The translations under genes and the position numbers were made by a program. From Branchiostoma floridae (lineage: Eukaryota; Chordata; Leptocardii; Amphioxiformes; Branchiostomatidae), in NCBI RefSeq assembly GCF_000003815.2, contig NC_049983.1:4473638-4537637 (forward strand): DNA of 64,000 nucleotides. Reading direction: 5' to 3'. How positions within the stretch are numbered: the stretch's first letter is position 1; every line of letters starts with the position of its first letter. The notes under the pieces were generated by a model. It saw only the letters and a list, made by a program, of their open reading frames with translations. It was not told where the DNA came from and did no database searches. Below are positions 14,382-23,800 of the stretch, in pieces.

Positions 14382-15957
14382 CGTGTCTGTGTGTGTGTGC
14401 GTGCGTGTCTGTGTGTGCATGTGTGTGTGCGTGCGTTCGTGTGTGCGTGCGTTTGTGTGATTTTTCGTGCGTTTGTCCGTGCGTTTGTGTGTGAGTGAGT
14501 GTGTGTGTTTGTTAAGTGTGTGTGCCCCTGTGGTCTCAAAATGTCTCGTATGTGACTACATAACGATTTTATCAATAAAAAGGTGACACGAATTACAATA
14601 TTTAAACCTGCAATATGCTGTTGGTACATATGTATGTTATGACTAAATTGTCTAACCACAGCGGACCCCATTTCTGGCCACATACGAGCACTGACGGGAG
14701 ACAGACGGTCCCAGAGCGCCCACCCGCTGATGGCCGCTACCATCCAACCTGTTCAACCAACCACAGCACAGCGTAGAGTCAAAACGGCCACGCCCTTCAC
14801 CAAGGGAGCCACGCCCATGGCAACGGGTTTGGCTGTTCCCAGCGGGGCCTCAGAGGAAACTATTAAGGTTAGACCAAATGATTTGTTTACATGGATAACA
14901 TTCTCTGGGCGCCCAAACTAAATTGATGCAAGCGTGCTCATACCCCGTGGATTTCCACTAGGACGGCGCTCTCGCCGCGCTCTCTCTGTGACCTCAAATT
15001 TGACATATCGCTCAACGAATTGTATAGAAAAGAACGAATCTTTTTACACTTTCTGTGTTTTGTTCTTTTCAGTCACACTTTTAAGTTTTGTATGATATAC
15101 CCAGTGTGAAAGCGAAGGTGACACGTATCCTATTCATGTAGCAGTGAGAGCGCAGCGTGATCGGCTAGTGGAAAGGGGGCCGTAGAAGTTGCCATCATTT
15201 TGAAATTTAAGCGGTCTGGAAGGCTGAACGAATGACTGATACAGATCTGTGGTATACCGTACAATAGATGCTTCATTTTCCTAGTTTCACATTCTCTTTT
15301 CATTTCAAATTGACTTATATTCTACAACATACATGTTGTATTATATTCTACAACTGTTAATTTAAAAGTCGGGTTTCCTTGTCTGCAATTCACAGCACAT
15401 AACGTTTATAACGTTTTGGGAAATCACACTCTCGAATATGTTCGTTTTAGCCTTCATTTAACAGGTACTCACCTTATTAGTAGAAATTAACCCTCGCACT
15501 AGTTACTTAATGATGGCTTTAATTGCTGGTGGTCATAACCACACAGTATGGCACTGTGTATTATCACAACAAAAATTCTTTCTTTTTTTCTGCAGGTGTT
15601 TGAACAGGTGAATCTGGACAACATGCCCAGGATGTACTACAAGTAAGTTTACTTTCAATTCCATCAGCATTTGTACGTATCTTGGAACATGGTAACTTAA
15701 GACTGCCTGCATCAACTGTCTTGATATTTGGTATGATAAGACCTCAAATTACCTACTAGTAGGTTTTGAGGGAATGTGTATATTTTGGTATCTCGTATCC
15801 TGGATATGCTGTGGTCGTGACTTTTGATTGTAGGTAACTCATGTTTTCGTTCTTGTAGTTAACATGTTTCTTTTGTTTCTCCAGGCCATGGAAAGGAGAC
15901 AAACTTCCAATGACGGAAACCGAGAGAAGAAAAACTGCTCCAGTCTTCAAAGTGTGA
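2429..15957 (+). CDS. TPR-repeat protein, 13 exons, complete (436 aa)
   Basis: Exons: 2429-2527, 5792-5884, 6693-6800, 7317-7401, 7522-7583, 8391-8444, 9420-9506, 11569-11651, 12608-12729, 14128-14319, 14662-14867, 15596-15642, 15885-15957 (TGA). The lengths sum to 1311 nt, every junction has AG/GT sites, and phases match throughout, which strongly supports the chain. The protein starts [15 protein letters not shown]. Three TPR-like helix pairs are visible at about residues 65-94 ([20 protein letters not shown]), 116-148 ([10 protein letters not shown] ... [12 protein letters not shown]) and 153-192. The remaining 240 residues are Ser/Thr/Pro/Gln-rich with a basic, conserved-looking tail ([16 protein letters not shown]). 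TPRs mediate protein-protein contacts; the partner is unknown. I do not recognise a specific TTC family member. Weakest calls are exon 4 (short, odd Cys-rich start) and the 6800 donor. ATG 2429 was chosen because it opens a clean 33-codon exon ending in GTGAGG. Confidence 0.82.
3180..3265 (-). repeat. tRNA-like sequence (B box), probable SINE relic
   Basis: The minus strand contains GGGTTCGAATCCC, a good TΨC-arm / B-box match, with an A-box-like TGGCTCGGGCC about 60 bases upstream. I could not fold an acceptor stem, so it is more likely a tRNA-derived repeat or pseudogene than a functional tRNA. It lies in intron 1 of the TPR gene. Confidence 0.25.
3709..3840. mobile_element. Decayed copy of the AACGCTAGTTCACC MITE family
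   Basis: The left end (AACGCTAGTTCACCTTTATC) is identical to the start of the inverted-repeat element at 60574-60797. The right end here (GGATATAGGTTGACATGCG) is a diverged counterpart of its other terminus. It is an intronic relic with no coding capacity. Confidence 0.45.
4386..4640 (+). mobile_element. tRNA-derived SINE with CAAA tail
   Basis: The head reads GCCGAGTGGCTAACGG, an A-box-like D arm of tRNA-Leu/Ser type, followed about 35 bases later by GGGCCGATTCC, a B-box-like sequence. The roughly 250-base element ends in a (CAAA)n tail at about 4620-4638. This head-body-simple-tail layout is that of a tRNA-derived SINE. Similar CAAA tails occur near 22440. The family name is not assigned. 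Confidence 0.65.
5110..5770. repeat. Degenerate 17-bp minisatellite
   Basis: About 35 diverged copies of a unit close to AACAGTGTAGGACACGT run up to some 20 bases before the acceptor of TPR-gene exon 2 (5792). The array yields long minus-strand open frames (Cys/Tyr/Leu-rich), but these are a by-product of the repeat. Unlike the TMEM168 arrays, the units do not include the splice site. Confidence 0.8.
5935..6344. repeat. GT/GC microsatellite ending in a gap
   Basis: A compound (GT)n tract with GCGT, TTTGT and GCGC interruptions. It starts 50 bases after TPR exon 2 and runs straight into an assembly gap, so its true length is unknown. Open frames in it (Cys/Val and Thr/His runs) are artefacts. 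Confidence 0.9.
6345..6444. other. Assembly gap (100 N)
   Basis: A run of exactly 100 N, probably a nominal-size gap caused by the adjacent GT microsatellite. It lies in intron 2 of the TPR gene. Confidence 0.95.
8829..9302. mobile_element. Foldback element in TPR intron 6
   Basis: Inner arms are clear: TTCGTAGTGTATTCTAGAAA near 8900 pairs with TTTCTAGAATACACTACGAA near 9205. Weaker pairing extends to the ends (TATAGGGACTTTACAC against GTGTGAAGGGGCCTTTAATA). No coding capacity. It sits between TPR exons at 8444 and 9420. Confidence 0.6.
10276..10700. mobile_element. Nested hairpin element
   Basis: The core arms ACTGCAGCTAGGCGTCGCT (about 10475) and AGCGACGCCTAGCTGCAGT (about 10570) are near-perfect inverted repeats, and pairing continues outward into AACAATGCGGT/ACCGCATTGTT. 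An outer pair, TTATTCACAACCAA and TTGGTTGTGAATAA, brackets the core. This is a non-coding foldback or MITE inside TPR intron 7. Confidence 0.6.
10912..11330. mobile_element. Repeat with AATACAACACGGTGTATTCC palindromic head
   Basis: AATACAACACGGTGTATTCC at about 10919 is mirrored by GGAATACACCGTGTTGTATT at about 11038, enclosing a GC-rich stretch with CCGCGGGTCGGATC and its complement. The following 270 bases (CATACCCACCTGAGAAAACC to TATGACATAA) recur in diverged form at about 22540-22800, and a head fragment appears near 41847. It is a dispersed non-coding family. Confidence 0.55.
11693..11787. repeat. Perfect 47-bp palindrome with 1-base loop
   Basis: Left arm 11693-11739 starts AAAGCGACTAACTTGTTC and its exact reverse complement is 11741-11787, separated by one base. 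It begins 41 bases after the donor of the TPR exon ending at 11651. Such a near-loopless perfect inverted repeat would extrude readily or form a stable RNA hairpin; it could also be an assembly artefact. Confidence 0.85.
12204..12544. mobile_element. MITE with ACAGGGGTGCCTAA inverted termini
   Basis: Starts ACAGGGGTGCCTAA and ends TTAGGCACCCCTGT. The interior is built of alternating CGAACCTTATG-type and complementary CATAAGGTTCG-type motifs, so the whole element folds on itself. It ends 63 bases before the TPR exon starting at 12608. No clear target-site duplication was seen. Confidence 0.75.
12740..13250. mobile_element. Inverted-terminal repeat element
   Basis: The left end CGAGCAGAGGTTGAGTCGCG through ATATAGAAC matches the right end near 13219-13247 in reverse complement (GTTCTATATCTCCGCGTCTC). 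An interior segment of about 310 bp (12780-13092) is present in inverted orientation at 18421-18745. Fragments of the same terminus occur at 1-33 and 8164-8192. Confidence 0.65.
13348..13560. repeat. 31-bp tandem array, 6.9 copies
   Basis: Nearly identical copies of a 31-bp unit starting ATTCGAGCCCATAACATTGA fill 213 bases. The 20-base sequence CAGTGTGAATATGCTTTATT precedes the array (13331) and recurs at about 13668. Minus-strand open frames here only reflect the unit. Located in TPR intron 10. Confidence 0.9.
14341..14520. repeat. GT microsatellite beside a TPR exon donor
   Basis: A (GT)n/(GCGT)n tract starts 21 bases after the exon ending at 14319. Open frames reading from the exon into it are not the protein. 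Confidence 0.85.
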
Positions 15958-18420
15958 CGACAGTTTATGACTTCTGATCAGTGGAAAAGGAATATTAGAT
16001 CAGAGAGGGAGACAAAATACGTCTGGTGCTGAAACAACGTCTTTTTAAAGCCATACAAGTTTGGGATTTGTTTTGTTTTGTTTGATGTACACGTAAAGCA
16101 AACAGTATAACTTAATATGGAAGTGCATAATTATATTTCAGCCATACCATAGGTATGGTGAAATATATTGTATTCGTAATGTTTCTTTCTTCTTTCTTTC
16201 TTTCTTTCTCCTGTCAAATCTTCAAATCGAATCAACTCCGTCGTTCCTGGACCGAATGACTTGAAATTTGGCACAAGGGTAGAGTGGGCCAATACCCTTA
16301 GGTGTTTTTTTTCATTTTATTCATATCTGCTTCTAAAATGATTTTATTGAGGTTTTATTGCAATTTTTGGACCACAACTTTATATTTAGGCCCCCTGTAC
16401 CATGGTATTACATCCAAATGACCTGAAATTTAGCACAGAGGTGCCCTAGGTACTTATTCAAAGGATCCATGCATAATATTTGGTATAAATCACTTCAAAA
16501 TGGCTCATTATGGAGGTTTTTGTGGGAGAATTTTGGATTTGTGAGGTGGAAGTGCCGAGGTCAACGACCTCTAGGTCATTCTGGAAGCCACAGGTGTTTC
16601 TGGTAGATCCAATCATCTACATACCTACCTAGTCTATGTTCCTCCAGGTGGTTGGGGGGACAAGGTAAATCTAATTAATTATTAGCCAATGAGCAAGGTT
16701 ATTTTGCTGGAAGAGTCCATTGTTGGTCAGGGGGGTGTTTTTTAAAATTTACTTTAAGACTTTGGTGATAATGCCAATGCTTTTTTTAGCGGAAGTGTTT
16801 TTGCACTGATCCACTTGACATAAGGCTACTGCTGGGACAGTCCATTTTTGCACATAGGGGGGATTTTTAAAAAATTCATTTTTGGACATGGGTGATGATT
16901 CCGAATTCCATTTGTTGAATGGAACTTGACCCCACCTGAAGACTGTACCTGAGGATTCGGCAGCCAATCAGCAAGCCTGATGTAATATGGATGAGTCCAT
17001 TCATGCACAGGGGACTATTAAAAAAATTCAGTTTTGGACTGGGTTGCTTATTATAGAAAAGGCCATGTATTTCTGGACTTTGGTGATTATGTCAAAGTCC
17101 TATTTTAGCGGATGTATTTTTGGATCGCTCCACTTTGCACAGGGGTATAACAGGTAGAGTCCATTCTTGCAAAGGGGGGGATTTCTTTCAAATTCAGTTT
17201 TGGACGGCTGATGATTCAAAATTCCATTTCTTAGCGGAAGTGTTTTTGGACTGGTCTATCTTACCCTTCTACATTGGGTGCACTTGAGTCCATTCTTGCA
17301 GGGGAGGGGGTTGTACGATTCATTTTTGCTCATACGTGTAATTAGTAGCTTAGGATGCTTAGTCATCTTAAGCAGAAGAGTTCCATTTTTGCACATGGGT
17401 GATTTTGGAATAGTCCATTGTTGCTTGGGGAAGGAGATGGCTGAAATATGCTGTATTTGCTCTCAAGCAAATGTCGGCCTTTCTAGTATATTTTTCTGAT
17501 ACATATTCAAGTATGACCGTCTCAACGCACATATGTGAACTGACTACGTAAAGAGACACTGTACCTACATGTACAATATATGGTACAAGGGGTTATTGTT
17601 AATTTTCGGGTCTCACCCAGAAGTCATGTGCATAACGACCACATTTTGGCCACGTCAAAAGACAACTAGGGATCATTGTAACAGTTCTGAAAAAAAACCT
17701 CTGATATCACCGAGTGTCCAAATTTGAGCAAACAAATATATTTTGCTTTGAAACTCTTTGTACTGATACACCAGTATTTGTCTTTGACACTGTACAACAA
17801 TCATGGAGGTACTGACAAATAAAGTGTTAAGTAATTATTCTTACAAGTTTGTCATTAATACTCATTCTTGAGTCATCTTTAGGCACTTTTACTTTGTTAT
17901 GACATTTGATAGTGACACACCATCGCAAAAAAAACAAACATTTTAAGACCATGTTGATTTGATTAATATACAGATGACATCCTCTGGGAACCCTTAAACT
18001 GGTGTGAGCATGCAAATAAAAAAACTTGGCCCAAAAAAGTTGCCTTCAATAAGAATAGGAAAAGTAAGTGGTCATCAGGAAGGTTGAACAAATGACGGAA
18101 CACATAGCCGATGGTATACCGAACAATAGATTCATTACTTTTGTTCTTTCACATATTCTTCAACTTTGGGACTGGCTTTGACATTCTACAAATTAGTAGC
18201 CATTTTTTAAAAAATATATATGAATTTTTTTTGCAATTTACCAGACATATTTAGCTGCTACTTTGTACAATTTACAGTATTGTTGAATTTCTCGGAAGTG
18301 GCCAAAAATTGATGCATGTGCTGATGTCATCCAAACTATTATCAAATCAATATGGCTTAACATGATAATACAATTATATATTATAATAATATAGAAAACA
18401 CCTTTTTGTTCTTGCATTTG
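15958..18420. other. Intergenic region, degenerate repeats only
   Basis: After the TPR stop there is a short CTTT microsatellite (about 16185-16210) followed by a dispersed repeat (GAATGACTTGAAATTTGGC). From about 16680 to 17420 there are diverged repeats of a phrase of the type TTTTTGGACTGGTGATGATT with AGTCCATT and GCACAGGGG. An AATAAA occurs at about 17819. I see no coding exon here and no strong polyadenylation signal close to 15957. Confidence 0.5.
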
Positions 18421-18745
18421 AAAAAAAGTAGCGCTTGACTAGAACCTCAATGTCAAAATAAAGTCAGAGGGAAAATTCCGTACCATCGTACACACAGCGT
18501 TGGAAATTGCATGTAAAATGCGAAATGTGTGACAGTCAGATACAAGTATTCCCATCATCCCCCTATTATCATCTGGACTTCTTGCTATATAGCCAAGGGT
18601 GACTGTTTTCGATAAAACTTGAGAGAACCAGTGAAATAAACAACAGTACTAGTATGGCCTTATAGACAGTCACCATATTGAATTGGTTCTGACTGTAGGT
18701 GGGTTTACACACACGTTTTTAAGTCTACTTTAGAGATGAATCAAA
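18421..18745. mobile_element. Inverted copy of the 12780-13092 repeat
   Basis: Read on the minus strand this stretch follows 12780-13092 in order: the AGTAGACT region, the CAGAACCAATTC segment, TATAAG, TTCACTGGTTCTCTCAAG, AAGTCCAGAT, and AACGCTGTGTGTACGA, ending at GAAGCGCTACTTTTTTTC-like sequence. The two copies are about 5.3 kb apart in opposite orientation. Confidence 0.7.
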
Positions 18746-20340
18746 CGTGTTCTGTTTACAGCCACACTATTGCCTTGCATTGAATTATTCCTACCTTTCA
18801 CAACAAGGTGCACACAACTTTTAACAGAAAATGTATGGCATGTAGAGTAAGAAACCATTTTTAAATTTGCGCCAAGTGTCTTCACTGACTTTCGTATTAC
18901 TCCACTTTGTGGATTTACACACAAGAAAAAAGGAGCTGACTCACAAAGCTTGTGTAAACCCAACCAATAGCTTGACACTGACACCTGGTACCTCACAGCT
19001 GATAACTCAGAGATTTCTAATTCAAGTCGGGGGTTAGGACAACTTGCTTGGGGCTACATGGTCTATCCCATAAAATGGGGGTCTTGTGTTCCAAGAGGTG
19101 CTCAATCGCACTAACGGGGAAGGGCTAGCAACCCCCTCAGTCTATGCAACATTTGCTACCACCACAAAGCAGATGTCAAGTATACAGTATGCAATTGACA
19201 ATCAAGAAAAGTTCAAGAAGTGCTACCTCACAATAGTTTACCTTATACCTATGTCCAGCAGCTTAACTTTGCTAACAAAAATAGACAGTCAGTAACTATT
19301 TCCACATTGAATTGTTGACAAGATTGTGCACGTAATACCAAGCTTAACACAAGTTACAAACAAATCAACCGTTACAACTGGACAAGATATGAAGCTCATT
19401 TTATTTCATTTTGTTGTAGAAAATGAGAAGAAAATTTCATTTCATTCTTAAAACATTTGCCAATGAGCTCCATGTCTTCCCAAGTGTAGAGATAAGACTT
19501 ATTTTCCAAATAAGGCCACGCTGTCTTAACTTTATGGATGACATCCTCTGGCAACCCCAAGACTAATCCATGAGGGCCATAAAATAAAAATCCAGCAAAA
19601 AAAAATAAATACTGCTAATTATAAACCACAGAACTGAACATTCTGTCCATTCTTTCCTAGGCTTGGTCTGTCTAATGTCTTATGTAAGACTAATGATCGT
19701 CACCATTTCAATAAATGTTTTCTCGCCATTCTTGTTTAAAGACTGGAACAAGGGCGCTGTGGCCCCATGCCCTGACCATATTCCCCCTTACCTGGAGAAC
19801 AAATTGTCTGGCAAGCATAATTTTCTGACCAGAAATGCTATTGGTTCAAAATGTGGCCAATTAGTTTCTCTTTACTTGAGGAACAGGTAAAAATCAATGC
19901 ATGCATGGATGTCATTCATAAACTTAAGTCAGTGTGCCCTAACTTGACATACTCTTCGAGTCAGCCACACACTTTATATCATTCTACAGTCATGGACAGA
20001 CAGACACAACAGTTAGCAGCACAGCTCAGCTTTGCTCTTCACTCATCAGTATTTTCTCATCATGTCCTGAAGCAGGATAGTTTTTACATAATAGTGACAT
20101 AAACAGAGGTAACAATTATCAGTAGATACACTGTTAGCTTGTCATAGAGTACATGTATACCATTTGAATTAAAGGTAGAAAATTGGTATTTTGGGTTATC
20201 TTTAAATCAACATTCTCCAACACAGATTTAATCCCATGTCCTAGAACTGCTTATGCATTTTTCTGAAGGACACATTATACGGACCAGCAAGAAATAGGCC
20301 ATGTAAGAATATCCCTGTAGACAACTGTTGCTACATCTAG

Positions 20341-20590
20341 GACATAGGAGAATTCTTTTACACATTCAGTCAGTCAACCGGTATGTACCTTCCTTACATT
20401 TCTCCCACATATCTTCCTCAGAGCTTAGAAGCTCTTCTCTGGCTGCTATATGTAGACTATGTAGGTGGTGCTTTTGAGGCAAGAACACAATCCTAAATGT
20501 GGCTAAACTTGTATACCCCTCATCCCTGTTCATTACTAGGGTTGACTTTCTTATCCAGACCGCCTCCTTGATCCAAAGACTGGACTCCAT
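20341..20590 (-). mobile_element. Decayed Penelope-like 3' fragment
   Basis: Minus-strand translation includes WIKEAVWIRKS and VMNRDEGYTS, the same EAVWIR...MNRDEG pattern as at 1441-1700, and the nucleotide sequences of the two are recognisably related. It has lost the conserved WD..L ending. It lies about 150-200 bases beyond the TMEM168 stop, in the 3' UTR or just past it. Confidence 0.55.
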
Positions 20591-20740
20591 TTAGAAGCTA
20601 TTATTAGAAAGATCTGACAGACATTGAAACTTAAGCCAGGTAAGAACATTCTGGTTGTGTTTAAGAATTCTCCTATATTCTACCAACCTACTAGTAATGA
20701 AATTATTTTTGGATATGCCTGTAGTAAGATGAGTCCGGTC

Positions 20741-20822
20741 CTGTGTTCAAGTCTTAGTCCTGACCAGTTTAAAGCCGTGTTCTGTGTTCAAGTCTTAGTC
20801 CTGACCAGTTTAAAGCCGTGTC
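20741..20822. repeat. 41-bp tandem duplication across the TMEM168 stop codon
   Basis: 20741-20781 and 20782-20822 are near-identical 41-base copies. The inner copy encodes the last residues of TMEM168 (HGFKLVRTKT and stop at 20788-20790); the outer copy repeats the same sequence, stop included, downstream of the real stop. Confidence 0.85.
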
Positions 20823-23800
20823 CTGTGTTCAGTAGTACCGGAGGCAGCCACTGCATCTTCTTTCTCTTCAAACACTTGAACAACCAATCACAGCAGCAGA
20901 GCAGCTCCACCTCGCCCCCCTGGCACCACGTGGCCACACGGACCAACGGTCGCGTCGCTCGCGGGAAGTGGCTCTCCCAGTGCTGCGCCACGTCCTCTTC
21001 TGACGGCGAATGGAAGTGGAAATCCGTCCAACATCGAGACACGGCGTACACGGCTTTGATAGTCCTGCCCTCTGCGGCCCAGTTGGTGCCGATATCGTCG
21101 CTACAGTTGTACGCGACCCACTCCTTGGTGAACTCCCCTACCTGTGTGGCCATCTCTGGGTCGTCTCTCTTACTCTGCTGGTACGACTGAATGGCTACGT
21201 ACACACCGTCCAACCGTCTGACCTGTGAACACAGACAAGTAAGATACAGGCAATCAGAGATGGCAGACTTCACCCCCCGGCCTCATACTCTGCTGGTACG
21301 ACTGAATGGCTACGTACACACCGTCCAACCGTCTGACCTGGGAACACAGACAAGTAAGATACAGGCAATCAGAGATGGCAGACTTCACCCCCTGGCCTCA
21401 TACTCTGCTGGTACGACTGAATGGCTATATAAACACCATCCAACCGTCTGACCTGCGAACACAGACAAGTAAGATAGAGGCAATCAGAGATGGCAGACTT
21501 CACCCCCCAGCCCCATACTCTGCTGGTACGACTGAATGGCTACATAAACACCATCCAACCGTCTGACCTGGGAACACAGACAAGTAAGACACAGGCAATC
21601 AGAGATGGCAGACTTCACCCCCCAGCCCCATACTCTGCTGGTACGACTGAATGGCTACATAAACACCATCCAACCGTCTGACCTGCGAACACAGACAAGT
21701 AAGATACAGGCAATCAGAGATGGCAGACTTCACCCCCCAGCCCCATACTCTGCTGGTACGACTGAATGGCTACATAAACACCATCCAACTGTCGAACCTG
21801 GGAACACAGACAAGTAAGATACAGGCAATCAGAGATGGCAGACTTCACCCCCTGCCTTTCATGCTCTTCTGGTACGACTGAATGGCTATATAAACACCAT
21901 CCAACTGTGTCTTACTTCAACAAAAATCAGAGATGGCAGACTTCACCCCCTGGCCTCATAATGCTGGTACGACTGAATAGCGATGTGAACACCGTCCAAC
22001 TGTCTGACTTGCGAATACAGACAAGTAATTACAAGATAGAGGCAATCAGGGATGGCAGACTTCACCCCCCGGCCTCATACTCTGCTGGTACGACTGAATG
22101 GCTACTACTAGTACATAAACACCATCCAACTGTCTTACTTCAACAATCAGAGATGACAGACTTCACCCCCCAACACCCCCCACCCCGGCCTCATACTCTG
22201 CTGGTACAAATTTAATAATGAATAGCCATTGAAACACCGCACAACTGTCTTTCTTCACATTCAACATAGACAAGTAAAAAAATACAACTTATTACAACAA
22301 ATCAGGGATGGCAGACTTCATCCCCCTATCCAGAAGCTTAAGGCTTTGAAAGCTACACACAAGGAAAGACAGGGTAATATGGATAACCCTAGGTATGTAT
22401 ACATTGTCAATTCAAAAGATTTAGAACATGAATAAGAGCAAACAAACAAACAAACAGAAAATCACTGAGGACAATTCTGTGCATGTGAGGTAGGGATTCA
22501 CAGTAGGGCTGGTACCTCAGGTGAATTATGGAATATACCATGCTGTACTTCATTTGATTTCTTATACCCAACCAAAAACATACGTTTCAATGTGCCAGAA
22601 AATTTGGTGTCCTTGAACAGAAAAATTGCAAATACAGCAAAATTTCAACATCAAATATTTAAATCTACAATGGCACATTCAGTGCACTGGAAGTGCGTTC
22701 AAATTCTTCTGAGCATCTGAGCGACAGTAGAACCACGGTCAAAAACACCCGTATTGAATGTCATCCCAGGTAGCCCAGGAATGACATAACTTATACGATA
22801 TGTTTGTCATGGAAATGATTAGCAGTCCAAGAGTGAAACTTCATCAGGGCATCTACAATTAGACACAGACTACCTAATGCATATGAAACCCATCTGTCTT
22901 ACCTGTCGCACCCAGTGGTGACCGTTATCCGTATCCAGGATGATGATGAGACGGGAGCCGGCATCGCTGTTTGTCTCCTTCCACCAATCCAGCAGGGTGT
23001 CCAGCTTTAACGATGCCGTACCTTAGGGGAGGGGGGTGGTGAAGCAAACAGTTACTCCAGGTAACATGCATGGGTGCCAGGGTTTGAAATACACATACTT
23101 AACTAATGCAATTTGCATGTAATTTTTGAGATTTGCACGCAACAATCTTGCATGTTGAAAATGCCTGGCCTATAGTAGAAATACTGAGGCCACAGTGCCT
23201 TTGTTTGTCTGACGAGGATTGTCACCAGTCGTCAGTAGGTGTTATAAATACATTAATCAAATTTGGCTTTGCTGCAAACTTACATGCTGATTATGTGGAT
23301 ATCTTTCCAAGATTTCGAGTTCTGTCTATATTTTCATGTGCCGATTTCTGTCCGTCAAATTTTCAAAAGTGACAGAATGGCCCAGACTTGTATCCATCCT
23401 GAGCAGCAAAATTCTGCCAAAGGACGGAATGATGGATGCTGGCTAGAACATTGCNNNNNNNNNNNNNNNNNNNNNNNNNNNNNNNNNNNNNNNNNNNNNN
23501 NNNNNNNNNNNNNNNNNNNNNNNNNNNNNNNNNNNNNNNNNNNNNNNNNNNNNNTCTAAGCAAAAAAAAAAGTCTTTTGATTCCTGGGTGCCCAGGGCAA
23601 AAGTGGGTTAGCCTGGGTCAATCCGGGGAGTACAATGTAGTTCGCTCCGGCATTCATTATATACTATATACATGTACAGTCACTTCTAGCTCTGATGTTC
23701 ATTATACACTATATACAGTCGCTTCTCTGCCATCTGGGAACCTGGTCCAAAGTTTGGTCCCTACACATGAGCGAATTATGGAGTGGGTTCAAGCGATCGT

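Noticed and set aside
14075-14743. 222-codon minus-strand ORF
   Set aside because: Antisense to a TPR-gene exon (14128-14319) and the GT microsatellite; the plus-strand exon has matching phases and splice sites.
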